A DNA stretch of 64,000 bases. It comes from Tubulanus polymorphus (taxonomy: Eukaryota; Nemertea; Palaeonemertea; Tubulaniformes; Tubulanidae). The notes under the pieces were generated by a model. That model searched no databases and was not told the DNA's origin. It saw only the letters and a list, made by a program, of their open reading frames with translations. This document shows, in pieces, positions 33,905 to 44,012 of the stretch. A program made the translations under genes and the position numbers. Numbering within the stretch: position 1 is the first letter of the stretch; the number at the start of each line of letters is the position of its first letter. The stretch is from positions 2,172,001 through 2,236,000 of the forward strand of contig NC_134036.1 in assembly GCF_964204645.1 (NCBI RefSeq), given 5' to 3'.

Positions 33905-34024
33905 CGCAAAGACAGTGTTTCACCAAAAAGAAAACACTTGCCTGGAACTCGGGCCTTCCAGCGAGGTAGCCCAACGCATTGACCATTGTTGACCAGTAGT
34001 GACAAGCTTGACTGGTCAACAATG
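33905..34024 (-). other. tRNA-like remnant plus 14-bp inverted repeat
   Basis: The minus strand near 33940-33985 has a tRNA-like run ending GGCCCGAGTTCCAGG. It directly abuts a perfect inverted repeat: CATTGTTGACCAGT at 33984-33997 pairs with ACTGGTCAACAATG at 34011-34024. No equivalent is seen beside GPCR-B, so this looks like an insertion specific to unit A. Confidence 0.4.
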
Positions 34025-34072
34025 CTTACAATATTTTGCTGAGCTTTTTGGAGGGGCTTAATGAAACTATAG

Positions 34073-34078
34073 TTTATT
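34073..34078 (-). terminator. Polyadenylation signal abutting GPCR-A stop
   Basis: Minus-strand AATAAA begins two bases after the TGA stop of GPCR-A. If used, the 3' UTR would be only about 20-30 bases. Confidence 0.35.
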
Positions 34079-34080
34079 CC

Positions 34081-35031
34081 TCAATTGACTGAATTTCTAC
34101 CACAGCGGATTTTCATACAGAAATATTCACGAATTTCTCGTCCCAGAAAAAGATATATGTAAAAATTTATAGCATAATTACACAATTGGAAATTGCTAAA
34201 TATGTTAAAAAGGAAATTTTTCAATTTCAAGGGTATCCACGGAATAAACGTAATAATTGAAGTGGGAAGCGTAAACGTCGCGAACGCTAGCGACACGGTA
34301 ACGAGCATTATTGTTGTACGTTTCACTTTCGTAGTTTTTTGATGATCAGACGAATTTATCACCGATTTTGTGAATAGCAACCGCGCAACAATGGTAGAAT
34401 TTGACGTTATAATCAAAATCATCGGAAACGTGTAAACGCAAATAAATAACGTAATATACAGATCCGTGTGTCGCTTAGTAAATAAATAGTAACAGCCTAT
34501 ATCGTCTGCGAATAGCATATCCAGTACTGGGGAGAAGTATAAGAAAATCGCGCTGAAAGCTAAAATGCAGACGATAACGCATCGCGCGAATCTGGGGGTA
34601 CATATCAAACGAGATGTGAACGGGAAGAGCACAACGGCCAGACGTTCTAAAGTTATCGTAACTATAAACCACGAACTATTACAACCTGCATATCCAATTA
34701 AATACTCGTAAAGTTGACAACTGACCAGTGAATTTATCAACAACCTGCCGTTGCCAAGACGCGAAAGCGCGAACTGCGCAACAGGCATGACCGTTAGGTT
34801 GATACAAAACAGGAAATCACTAAGCGACAAAACGATCAGATAGTTAGCGTACGATAAACCGCGGAATCTACGACTTATCATTATGAGAAACGTAGCCGAA
34901 TTCCCGAAAGTTCCCAACAAGAATAACAGCGTCAGAAACGCGATCGAAAACGTCCGGTAGCTTGCAGACTTATTCACCACCAAAGTCGTGTAATATGGTC
35001 GTCCAATTTGTCCTCGCGTGGTAGAATTCAT
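34081..35031 (-). CDS. Class A (rhodopsin-type) peptide-like GPCR, copy A, intronless
   Basis: Complete 316-residue single-exon receptor from a clear ATG. Seven membrane segments at about 28-52, 61-85, 102-128, 146-168, 190-213, 236-260 and 268-293. Family marks seen: Gly43-Asn44 in TM1; Leu-Ser-Leu-Ser-Asp72 in TM2; Cys105 at the top of TM3 with Cys180 in extracellular loop 2 as the likely disulphide; Glu129-Arg130-Leu in place of Asp-Arg-Tyr; Pro255-type kink in TM6; and Asn289-Phe-Tyr-Ile-Tyr293 in place of Asn-Pro-x-x-Tyr. N-glycosylation sites at Asn2 and Asn20. The short N-terminus, basic end of loop 3 and TM7 form resemble the FMRFamide/neuropeptide-receptor-like families expanded in spiralians. 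The ligand is unknown. It lies in a tandem duplication with copy B, on the same strand. The TM7 Pro loss and the Trp lost from TM4 are unusual. Confidence 0.9.
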   Translation of the reverse strand: MNSTTRGQIGRPYYTTLVVNKSASYRTFSIAFLTLLFLLGTFGNSATFLIMISRRFRGLSYANYLIVLSLSDFLFCINLTVMPVAQFALSRLGNGRLLINSLVSCQLYEYLIGYAGCNSSWFIVTITLERLAVVLFPFTSRLICTPRFARCVIVCILAFSAIFLYFSPVLDMLFADDIGCYYLFTKRHTDLYITLFICVYTFPMILIITSNSTIVARLLFTKSVINSSDHQKTTKVKRTTIMLVTVSLAFATFTLPTSIITFIPWIPLKLKNFLFNIFSNFQLCNYAINFYIYLFLGREIREYFCMKIRCGRNSVN

Positions 35032-35046
35032 AATTCATAAGAAATA

Positions 35047-35222
35047 ATATTGTATTCAGAGTTAGTAAACGGATGCCGTAAAGGTATCGACGTTCCAATC
35101 TGGTAGCCGCTCTCTCCAGGCTCGCCCAATAGTTTGTCCTATTAGCGAAACTTTATGTCACTGGTCGAGGGCGAAAAACCTTTGTCTGGATGATTGCAGA
35201 ATGCAGTAAACGAATAAATTGA
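35047..35222 (-). promoter_or_regulatory. Highly conserved 5' flank of GPCR-A
   Basis: 176 bp just upstream of the ATG differ from the flank of GPCR-B (37840-38016) at only about three positions by eye. This exceeds the conservation of the coding region. It is probably 5' UTR and core promoter, or a tract of gene conversion. Confidence 0.6.
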
Positions 35223-35562
35223 AATAAATACGATATTGACGAAAGAATAATTTTAGAAATATTTGAGTTACTTTACGTAAATTAAATTAGAATCAATTGT
35301 TAGTGTAAACCTCCGATCGATTTAATATTTCGCCGATATTGCCACGATATTAAGTGTGTAAATTTCCTATCCCAATGAATTTTCAATTTCTTTATTGTTC
35401 AGATGAAGCTGTTTTTTTGGTTTTGGCTTTGTATTCATAATAACGTTTCGCCCAGTTTATCGTGATGTTATATTTTCTATTCCTAACAGCAGAATTTTCA
35501 ATTTCCATATTTTTTTGGAAAATTCGGAAAATGGCGAAACATCCAGAAGTTAACATTTCTTT
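35223..35562. other. Rest of duplicated 5' flank, unit A
   Basis: Diverged but clearly homologous to 38017-38326, for example TCAGATGAAGC and GGAAAATTCGGAAAATGGCG. The homology stops near 35562, exactly where module R copy 2 begins, so 35562/35563 is the duplication junction. Confidence 0.75.
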
Positions 35563-35825
35563 CGACATATTTTCCCACATCATTCATGAGATTGCGGATA
35601 TCACGTGTTTCTAATAAATACCCGATCACAAAGAAGAAATATCGATGATAAATGGGTTTCGTCGGGCGGGCGGTTCATATACTTAAAACCACTTGTATGG
35701 ACTGGAATCGTTCCCACACGACTTATAGCCTTCAGTCGAGACAAATACACTGCCCTGGATTGGAATTCCAACGCGAGTATTCTCTCTGTATCTGGCTTAG
35801 AGGATTTTATTTTCATTCGCTCATA
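35563..35825. repeat. Module R, copy 2 (3' side of GPCR-B)
   Basis: Second copy of the 33655-33900 module, about 95% identical by eye over most of its length. An ATG-initiated 71-codon minus-strand frame (35601-35816) is open here but broken in copy 1, so it is not treated as a gene. Confidence 0.85.
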
Positions 35826-35861
35826 AAAAAAGCAAAAAATATAGCGAATATTATTTTTTAT

Positions 35862-36278
35862 ACAATTCAGTAAAATTATGATTAGATACTAATGACGTCC
35901 TTCTCATTCTCGATAACTTCAACGATTCAGTAAAATTGTGATTAGTTACTAATGACGACTTTCTCATTCTCGATAACTTCAACGATTCAGTAAAATTATG
36001 ATTAGTTACTAATGACGACCTTCTCATTCTCGATAACTTCAACGATTCAGTAAAATTATGATTAGTCACTAATGGCGACCTTCTCATTCTCGATGACTCC
36101 AACAATTCAGTAAAATTATGATTAGTTACTAATGACGACTTTCTCATTCTCGATAACTTCAACGATTCAGTGAAATTATGATTAGTTACTAATGACGACC
36201 TTCTCATTCTCGATAACTTCAACGATTCAGTAAAATTATGATTAGTCACTAATGATGACCTTCTCATTCTCTATGAAG
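35862..36278 (-). repeat. 60-bp satellite, 7 copies, inverted
   Basis: Largest array of the 60-bp unit (ACCTTCTCATTCTCGATAAC, TTCAACGATTCAGTAAAATT, ATGATTAGTTACTAATGACG). It sits between GPCR-B and its 3' module R; unit A has no such insertion. Confidence 0.95.
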
Positions 36279-36891
36279 TTATTCTAAGTAAGGGCTTCTT
36301 AGTCTAAAGTACCCACTTTCTCCAGAAGATCTTAAAAAACAATAAAAGCCAAGACGCACTTCAATTATCTAGATAACAAAGAAAACCGAGGCCTTTGATT
36401 ATTCTGGAAAGTTCCTTCCGGCAAATCGATCCAATGAAATTACCCGGTACATCGGAAAAATGAAAAAAAAATACCAACAAAAAAAAAACGTTATATGATT
36501 TTGATACAGTCCATTATTTCATTTCAGGGCCTTTGAAGAAAATTGATACGAAAACCGTAAAGGATGCGCGTCCAAAAATAGAATAAGCATCAATTGTTCG
36601 CGCGATGGAGAAAATATCCTCCGCCGTTAACTGATACATACCAGGGATATACAATAGAATATCATTATCCTAAATATGGACTGCGATCAAATTGAGGGGA
36701 TGGGGATTTCAAACTTTAAACCGTTTAAAGCTTATAAACATTCTTACGGATGTTTATTTAATTTCACCACGTAAAGTATACAATGAAAATGATATACCTT
36801 TATTTTCATCATTATTTTGTGTTTATTCCGATTTGATAATTAATTTATCGTCCTGTTTATGATAAATATCATAAAATAGGTCATCAGTCTC
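36279..36891. other. 3' flank of GPCR-B
   Basis: No gene. Minus-strand AATAAA signals occur at 36822-36827 and 36799-36804, about 65-90 bp past the GPCR-B stop, and are good polyadenylation candidates. The rest is AT-rich without recognised structure. Confidence 0.45.
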
Positions 36892-37824
36892 TCAATCGAC
36901 TGATTTTCTACAGCGGATTTTCATGCAGAAATATTCACGAATTTCTCGACCCAGTAAAAGATAAATGTAAAAGTTCACGACATAGTTACACAATTGAAAA
37001 TTACTAAACGTGTTAAACAGGAAGTTTTTCACTGTCAAATGAATCGGAATAAAGGCAATAATCGAAGTGGGCAACGTAAACGTCGCGAACGCTAGCGACA
37101 CGATAACGAGCATTATTGTTGTACGTCTCGCTTTTGTTGCTTTTTGACGATCGGATGAACTAATCACGGATTTGGTGAATAGCAACCGCGCAACAATGAT
37201 AGAATTTGCCGTTATAATCACACCCAACGGTAACGTGTAAATGTAAATCAATATCGTAAAATATAAATTCATCACCGTAGTTTTGCTGTAGTAACAGCCG
37301 ATGTCGTCTGCGTACGACATGTCCAGTACTGGGGAGAAGTATATAAACAGAGCATGGAACGTTAAAATGCAGACGATAACGCATCGCGCGAATCTCGGTG
37401 TACATATCAAACGAGATGTGAACGGGAAGAGCACAACGGCCAGACGTTCTAAAGTAATCGTTACTATAAACCACGAACTGTTGCAACCGGCTAACACGTT
37501 AAAATACTCGTAAATTTGACAGCCGATCAACGAATTCATTAAGAAACCTTTACGCAGTCGCCAAAGCGCGTACTGCGCAACAGGCATGACCGTTAAATGG
37601 AAACAAAACAGGAAATCACTAAGCGACAAAACGATCAGATAGTTAGCGTACGATAAACCACGGAATCTACGACTTATCATTATGAAGAACGTAGCCGCGT
37701 TTCCAAACGCTCCCAACAAGAACAACGCCAAATACGCGATCGAAAATGTTCGGTAGCTTCCGGAATTATTGAGCAAAGTCGTGTAATATGGTCGTCCAAT
37801 TTGTCCTCGTGTGGTAGAATTCAT
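36892..37824 (-). CDS. Class A (rhodopsin-type) peptide-like GPCR, copy B, intronless
   Basis: Complete 310-residue paralogue of copy A, close to four fifths identical by eye. Family marks are at Gly41-Asn42, Asp70, Cys102 with about Cys177, Glu126-Arg127-Leu, and Asn-Phe-Tyr-Ile-Tyr in TM7. N-glycosylation sites at Asn2 and Asn19. The region from late TM1 into TM2 and the block from Ala112 through TM4 are virtually unchanged from copy A. The first extracellular loop, the second loop after its Cys, TM5 and the third loop (two residues shorter) are strongly altered. These are ligand-contact regions in class A receptors, so the two copies may differ in ligand. It shares its 5' flank with copy A and is separated from its 3' module R by a 60-bp satellite array. 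Confidence 0.9.
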   Translation of the reverse strand: MNSTTRGQIGRPYYTTLLNNSGSYRTFSIAYLALFLLGAFGNAATFFIMISRRFRGLSYANYLIVLSLSDFLFCFHLTVMPVAQYALWRLRKGFLMNSLIGCQIYEYFNVLAGCNSSWFIVTITLERLAVVLFPFTSRLICTPRFARCVIVCILTFHALFIYFSPVLDMSYADDIGCYYSKTTVMNLYFTILIYIYTLPLGVIITANSIIVARLLFTKSVISSSDRQKATKARRTTIMLVIVSLAFATFTLPTSIIAFIPIHLTVKNFLFNTFSNFQLCNYVVNFYIYLLLGREIREYFCMKIRCRKSVD

Positions 37825-37839
37825 ATTTCACATGATATG

Positions 37840-38016
37840 ATATTGTATTCAAAGTTAGTAAACGGATGCCGTAAAGGTATCGACGTTCCAATCTGGTAGC
37901 CGCTCTCTCCAGGCTCGCCCAATAGTTTGTCCTATTAGCGAAACTTTATGTCACTGGTCGAGGGCGAAAAAACCATTGTCTGGATGATTGCAGAATGCAG
38001 TAAACGAATAAATTGA
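37840..38016 (-). promoter_or_regulatory. Highly conserved 5' flank of GPCR-B
   Basis: Partner of 35047-35222; about three differences including a one-base indel in an A run. Probable 5' UTR and promoter. Confidence 0.6.
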
Positions 38017-39340
38017 GGAAAGAATAATTTTAGATATTTTAGAGATACTTTACGTAAAATTAAATTAGAATCAATTTTTGGTGTAAGCCTACGTTTTTGA
38101 TTAAACTTTTCGCCGATATTGTGACGATATTAAGTTGTAAATATCCCAACCCTATGAATTTTCAATTTCAATTCATTTTTCAGATGAAGCCAATCTTCTG
38201 GTTTTGGCTTTGGATTTATAGTAACGTTTCGCCTCACTATGATGTTATATTTCCTAACAGTAGAATTTTCAATTATTATATTCTTTTTGGAAAATTCGGA
38301 AAATGGCGAAACATCCAAAAGTAAATATTTCTTCTTAGAGAATTTAGTGAAGAAATTAATTCAATCTAGAAACTTAAAGTTCATTGGATATATAAATATT
38401 TTTTTCTTCGAGATAAATCTTGTATTTTTCGAAGATCTCTGAAATCTAAATTTTCATTTTCGGAGATTTTCCACAAAAACTGCCACAAGGTCTCCGGAAA
38501 AAGGGAACCGCCGTAACCTAATAAAGGAAGTGAACTCGTTTGACATTTGAAAACGGATGAAAGTCAACGGAAAGTGGAGGCGTTCTAAAGATAATTAGTT
38601 CTGGAAAATCTATTAATTTTTTTTTTATTCTGAGCGGACGAGAGCTAGAATTCAAAACATGAAAAGGAGACCGAATTGTAAAAGGTGAAAATTCGCTTTT
38701 CCAGCGACCCGACTTTTGTTGAAACGTTCAAAAGTCTCCGTTATCCTATGCTACAGCAAGCCGAATGTGACGATCTTCACCGCTTTCTAAATACCATTGT
38801 TGTTACTCCTTAGCGACGATTTCAATAACGGCGCGGCTTAGCGACGCGAGCGTGTATTTAAGTCCGCAAAAATGAAAGGTATCAAAAAAATCCTTTTCGT
38901 TCTCCTCCCATCCCATTTTCAGATTAAAGTTTGCCGTGATTTCTTTGTGACGAGAAAGATGCAAAGAAAATAATGTAATAGCTCGGCGCTGTTGAATATC
39001 CAGGTGACCTTTTAACGACTAGTGAAGACGTAATTGTCAGGTGCGCCTCTTTTCAAAGATAGGGAACACGCTTTCTCGGAGAAAGAATTTCGTAAAGCGA
39101 TTTTCTGCTGCTCGGCGATGTAAAGGTCAGTGTTGGAAAAAAATGAACGTGACATTGAAATTGTGGATTATTTTTCATTAATTTTAGAATAGATCCCACT
39201 ATGCCATCAGTAAATTGAAATGTCGGAAAAGACGCTTCCAACAAGATGGCGTCTAAAATGAATTCCTCGGTAACTTCAGCAAGGTAAGTTTTTGATCTAG
39301 ATGCTTTGAACACATAGCTTCTTCCATAACTACTTCTATG
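38017..39340. other. Outer 5' flank of GPCR-B, then unique non-coding sequence
   Basis: Homology to the unit A flank runs to about 38326. Beyond it no third receptor copy and no third module R are visible. Minus-strand frames near 39053-39313 are unassigned. Confidence 0.5.
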
Positions 39341-39349
39341 ACATCAATC

Positions 39350-39885
39350 AGAAGTATTGTTGACATCCTAACTCCCCCTATGACATCATCATAGCACTTT
39401 TAATGGGCTAGTCCATGTTAAAACGTAAACCATGAATTTGATGGCGTCAAAGACGGTTCAATGAAGGCAGATAACATTTTTAGAACCATCGACGTATAGG
39501 CAAACCAATTTGACGATGCCTTTCGGGGTATTTCCGAAGGCATTTTTAGAAGCATCTACATTAGCAAAATCAATATGACGAATGACGTGATAAGGGGATA
39601 TTTTTGGCAACTATTCAGGAGTTATCTACATGAACGATATCAATTTGATGATGCCATAGGGGGATTTATGGAGGTAGACATTGCTCATCAAGTAGTTGTA
39701 GACTCGGGAATGGAAAACGATATCAATTTGATGATGTCATAGGGGGATTTATGGCGGTAGACATTGCTCATCAAGTAGTTGTAGACTAGGGAATGGAAAA
39801 CGATATCAATTTGATGATGTCATAGGGGGATTTACGGAGGTAGACATTGCTCATCAAGTAGTTGTAGACTAGGGAATGGATGACG
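39350..39885 (+). repeat. TGATGTCA-core repeat; ~82-bp units in tandem
   Basis: At about 39640, 39720 and 39802 the unit reads AACGATATCAATTTGATGAT, GTCATAGGGGGATTTA(T/C)GG, GGTAGACATTGCTCATCAAG, TAGTTGTAGACT(A/C)GGGAATGG. More diverged relatives precede it from about 39350. This is the same core family as at 3140, 16440 and 54035. Confidence 0.85.
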
Positions 39886-40689
39886 TTGAACCTGAAAATA
39901 CTCATTTGCCACTAGAATTTTAATCAACTACCGACTTTACATTTTAAAACTCATTATATTCAAAGCTAAAAGTAGACCTAACGAAGATCTGTAACACTGA
40001 GGCAAAGAGAACAAAATATATCTTATCGAGTATCCTTTGAACAGCTACTGGTGTGTTACTAAAAGCCTTTCTGTTACGGGCACATTAGCGCGCGCCTTTT
40101 CTAAAGAACGAACGAACTACAAAGCGAAAAACTGAATGCCGTTGACATTTTGAAAATCCGACTGACAACAATGGAGGTCGGTCGGTGTTGCGAAGCTTAG
40201 CAACGGTAATAAAGCAAACGATCCTAATTACTTGACTTTTATGCAGAAGAAAATATTGACATTTTTCATTTTTTTGGTGAATAGGTTTTTTGTTAGATGT
40301 AATGACTTCAGGCAAACTGAAGAAAGACCAAAGACCTCGATGAGGGGCAACATGAGAGAGTACCTACACTGGAGCTTTTAACTTGACTTCATTTTCATTA
40401 AATATGATTAGATATCTCGACTGATGAAATGTTGGCTAGAATTTAATGATACTTGTAAATCGTGGACTGCGGCGTTGGCGACCACTGGACAAAAATTGAC
40501 AAGCAAGCCTGGATATGGCAGCTAATCTAGGTGTAAATCTAGGTGTAACCTGAGAACAATATCTGCGCAGAATAGTCCAAGCGAATTCGCCGTCTTAAAA
40601 AGGAGTTTTTATTGACAGGTATATTTCTAAGAAACTCCATCACTGGAAGTAGAGAGATGAATTTACCGATGCTACGAAAACAGTCTTAC
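39886..40689. other. Non-coding stretch, possible intron
   Basis: No recognised domain. If the exon at 40690-40920 is real, its next exon lies here or further left; none was recognised. Confidence 0.4.
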
Positions 40690-40920
40690 AAAAATCGAAT
40701 CGGAGTCGGATTCGCGAACGACGGGCGCTAAGAGGTAAATCGAACTGGTTCCGTAGAGAATGGTATCCGATACCCAGCGTCGGTTCTGTCTATTGTCGAC
40801 ATGACGAAAGCCGCGGCTATTTTTTGTTCCTATTTTGACTTGTTCATCATCAACAACGTCGTCGTCGTTTCGTTTTACAATCGTGCACGGATTCCTGATT
40901 TTAGTCGCCACCGACAACAT
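40690..40920 (-). CDS. Candidate 5' coding exon, unassigned
   Basis: An ATG in fair context (CGCCATG), with an in-frame stop upstream, opens 77 codons ending at a GTAAGA donor in phase 0. The peptide has an Asp-rich stretch (Asn-Asp-Asp-Asp-Val-Val-Asp-Asp at 18-25), a basic middle (Arg-Gln-Asn-Arg-Arg-Trp) and a short hydrophobic run (Ser-Ile-Tyr-Leu-Leu-Ala-Pro), then Ser-Asp-Ser-Asp. Local CpG content is higher than nearby, as in the true exons. The bases before the donor (TTT) are weak. I recognise no family. Confidence 0.3.
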
Positions 40921-42195
40921 GGCGAACGGATATCCGGTTGGCTTTAATTCCAGGCGATAATAATAGCCTGGGTTGCATAACAGGGTTTTTTTCTAAATAA
41001 TGTTGGTCGATGATGAATTTTTGACGTCACGTCAAAATGTATATAGATTCGGGAAGTTTGAGGAGCACGGAGTTGAACTCCCCCCCCCAAAAAAAACCCC
41101 TACAAGATGGAGTTCTCACGTAGCTGAACTGCTTCAATTGCTTCAACTATATCGAATATTGTTAAGTGTTCAACATGTGAAGCTCTTTATCTTATACGTG
41201 ACAAACTATCCATCAATATTGAGCATCTTCAATAGAAGAAAAAAAAAATAACCAACAACATTCATTTTGGCAATCCCCTCAAAAAATATCCCACAATACT
41301 AAGGATCTTCTAAAAACTAACCGACAATATCCTAACAATACTATACAAAATACTCTGTATCTTCAGAAAGCTCTCCGATAACATTAGACTGATAGACACA
41401 TAGTGCGGCAGGTTCTCCGGAGAACAATGCCCTAACTACAATTGTAGTACAGAAACAGGTCCTTGGGAAAATATGGACAATATTATAATGGTGGTAACCC
41501 TTTCAAAAACAAAATGAAGAATGCGTGCAGAAAATAATCCAGGAAAGATCCATGAGCGAACTCCAAGTACATGGAGCAAACTCCAAGAATAAGGAGCAAG
41601 TTCCAAGCTCCAACAACAAGGAGCAAATGGGAAATTAGTAGCAAACTCCAGGAACTTGAAGATTATAAAGAGTAATCTCAAGAACTCCACGTTTCAAGTA
41701 GCGAGCCCTCGATGGTGCAATAACCCCCATGTTGCAAAGAACCTGAAAAGTTGCTGAATGATAATTTCAAATTTTCCATACTATTTCTATATTTCTCAGC
41801 AAATAAAAACAGCTCGTTCGCGCGCGAGTGGGGCTCATTAAAATCGAGTGACTGACATTTAATTCGGAACAGATGTTAATTTTTCAATATTCACACGGTT
41901 CCTACACATATATATATTTACTGATATTGGTTTACGCGGAGTGTTTTAACGGGAGGCATCTGGCCGTTACAGGGTGATAATAATAATTATATATATATAT
42001 ATACACGCACTAGATGAACAGACGATCTTTACGGTAGTCTATGACAGCTGTAATGACATCTGTCGCACGCATAACGACAAGAATATACTTCTTCCCGATA
42101 ACTTAAGTGATTCTTGTAACAGCGCTTAGAATGTCTCAAGTGTTTTGTAATCCGGTTCATCGTGCGAACTTTGTGATGCCAAATACAACATAACA
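40921..42195. other. Non-coding stretch
   Basis: A homopolymer C/A block near 41079-41100, a short direct repeat of AAGGAGCAA/CTCCAAG words near 41560-41640, a small (TA)n near 41989-42002 and CAGACGA at 42019. No gene supported. Confidence 0.5.
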
Positions 42196-42199
42196 GCGT

Positions 42200-42615
42200 G
42201 ACGAGGGTGTGAGGGGAGGGGAGGTTATTTGAAGGTGACACCACTAGGGTGCTGCTACCATAGCTGTGAGGGGAGGGGAAGTTATTTGAAGGTAATGTCA
42301 CTAGGGTGCTGCTACCATAGCTGTGAGGGGAGGGGAAGTTATTTGAAGGTAATGTCACTAGGATGCTGATAACATAGCTGTGTTCAAGGGAGAGGAAGTT
42401 ATGGGAAGGTGACACCACTAAGGTGCTGATACCATAGCTGTGAAGGGAGGGGAAGTTATTGGAAGGTAACCTCACTAGGGTGCTGCTACCATAGCCCTGA
42501 GGGGAGGGGAAGTTATTTGAAGGTAACGTCACTAGGGTGCTGATACCATAGCTGTGAGGGGAGGGGAAGCTATTTGAAGGTAACACCACTAGGGTGCTGA
42601 TACCATAGCTGCATT
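42200..42615 (-). repeat. 57-bp minisatellite, about 7 copies
   Basis: Same unit as 28795-29012: GGGGAGGGGAAGTTATTTGA, AGGTAACACCACTAGGGTGC, TGATACCATAGCTGTGA. The 186-codon minus-strand frame over it is a 19-residue periodic artefact. Confidence 0.95.
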
Positions 42616-42945
42616 AAGGGGGCTAGAATGTCTATCGGAGCCACTATATCGTCTGCTATACACGTCCTTGTAGCCGGACAGTACGAAGCTCTACATATTA
42701 TCAACAAGTGGTAATGTTTACTTTAATGATCCGTGCAGGAAATAGTGTTTGATTAGTTTGAATATTTAAATGCGCCTCTCAGATATCACATTTATACACT
42801 GTAGTATATAGTACCGTTAACACAACACCTTTACACCATATCACGCTCATACTTCCTTAACAGCTGAAACCCAAGGACCGCGTCCCATCGCAGTATCAAC
42901 AAGTAGTGAATACTGGGCTCAATTGCATTATCGTGGCTTAAGTTT
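42616..42945. other. Non-coding spacer
   Basis: TCGTCTGC at 42649. The last part (from about 42912, GGCTCAATTGCATTATCGTG) is the left end of a foldback element whose core is amplified next. Confidence 0.45.
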
Positions 42946-43245
42946 AAAAATGGTCTTAAATTTTAAGACTGGTCTTAAGTTGTTAGATTGGTTATAGAAC
43001 TAAAATGAGCTTAGACTGGTCTTAAGTTGTTGGATTGGCAATAGAACCAAAATAAGCTTAGACTGGTCTTAAGTTGTTAGATTGGCTATAGAACCAAAAT
43101 GAGCTTAGACTGGTCTTAAGTTGTTGGATTGGCAATAGAACTAAAACGAGCTTAGACTGGTCTTAAGTTGGTAGATTGAACTGAAATGAGCTTAGACTGG
43201 TCTTAAGTTGTTAAAACTAACAATAGAACTAAGATGGTTTTAGGC
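42946..43245 (-). repeat. 47-bp satellite, about 6 copies, inside a foldback element
   Basis: GACTGGTCTTAAGTTGTTAG, ATTGGCTATAGAACCAAAAT, GAGCTTA is the reverse complement of the 14372-14912 unit. It is preceded by the left arm GTGGCTTAAGTTTAAAAATG, as in the 46354-46636 elements, so the array seems to be an amplified element core. Confidence 0.9.
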
Positions 43246-44012
43246 TGGTCTTTAGATAATACTTTTGGATTAGAGTCTAAAGCAAACTTTTAACTTCAAA
43301 CTTTATCAAATTACACAAATTTCAAAACCACTTCCAGGGAACATTTTTGCCCCCGCGACGCGCACCCTGGTACTGTACGTTATCAGGTTACCACGGCAAT
43401 GACACCGATACCGCGTATCCGAATGTCGAGTAGGAGATCGCGGAAGGGACCCTGGAAATTCTCGTCAAATAGCGAACAAAAAAAATTTCGTCAAATTTCC
43501 GAGAATTTCGAAACCGATCCCTGAGAAAACGATATCGTCTTTCAAGGACAAAAAAATATACATAAGTAGGAATTCTAAAACCCCGAGCAGACGGCAGAGT
43601 ACCAGCATCTATAATGCATATTTACGATATACCGGTTCTAATCCCCGATGTAATCCCGTATCGTAAAATGTATAATCCGGCGTTAATCCGTACGCTGTAC
43701 ATGAATAGGTGAGTATCGGCGCGCTAATCTGCGGACAATTAATCATCGTCTGCTATAGATCTTAGCGGAAGCTTCGCGGGGAATAAAAAAGTTCCAACGG
43801 AATAATATCCTACATCTTTTTCAATCTAATTATCTTGAATTTCCAAACCGTATCTTCGAAGTTATTAATAATTTCCAGATTTAGATGAGTATAATTCAGA
43901 TGATTTAAGTTGCCCGAGGCGTTTCAATACAGTTTTCATCGTTTCTTAGAAAAATGCGGTTATTTTCGAGCACAATTCAAAAATTTCTGGAAAGGTTGAT
44001 GGTAATGAGTGA
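43246..44012. other. Non-coding stretch, nothing recognised
   Basis: TCGTCTGC at 43746 and a CAGACGG near 43588. No gene supported. Confidence 0.45.

Noticed and set aside
35601-35816. 71-codon ATG ORF in module R
   Set aside because: The frame is interrupted by stops in the paralogous copy at 33655-33900, and conservation extends over non-coding positions alike.
35851-36267. 138-codon ORF with 20-residue repeats and Arg-Met-Arg-Arg spacers, like a multi-copy neuropeptide precursor
   Set aside because: The same 60-bp satellite is open in one frame at other loci, has no signal peptide, and its copies lie in unrelated contexts.
42029-42589. 186-codon minus-strand ORF with Ser/Pro-rich 19-residue repeats
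   Set aside because: It is the translation of a 57-bp minisatellite whose period is a multiple of three; the same unit occurs non-coding at 28.8 kb.
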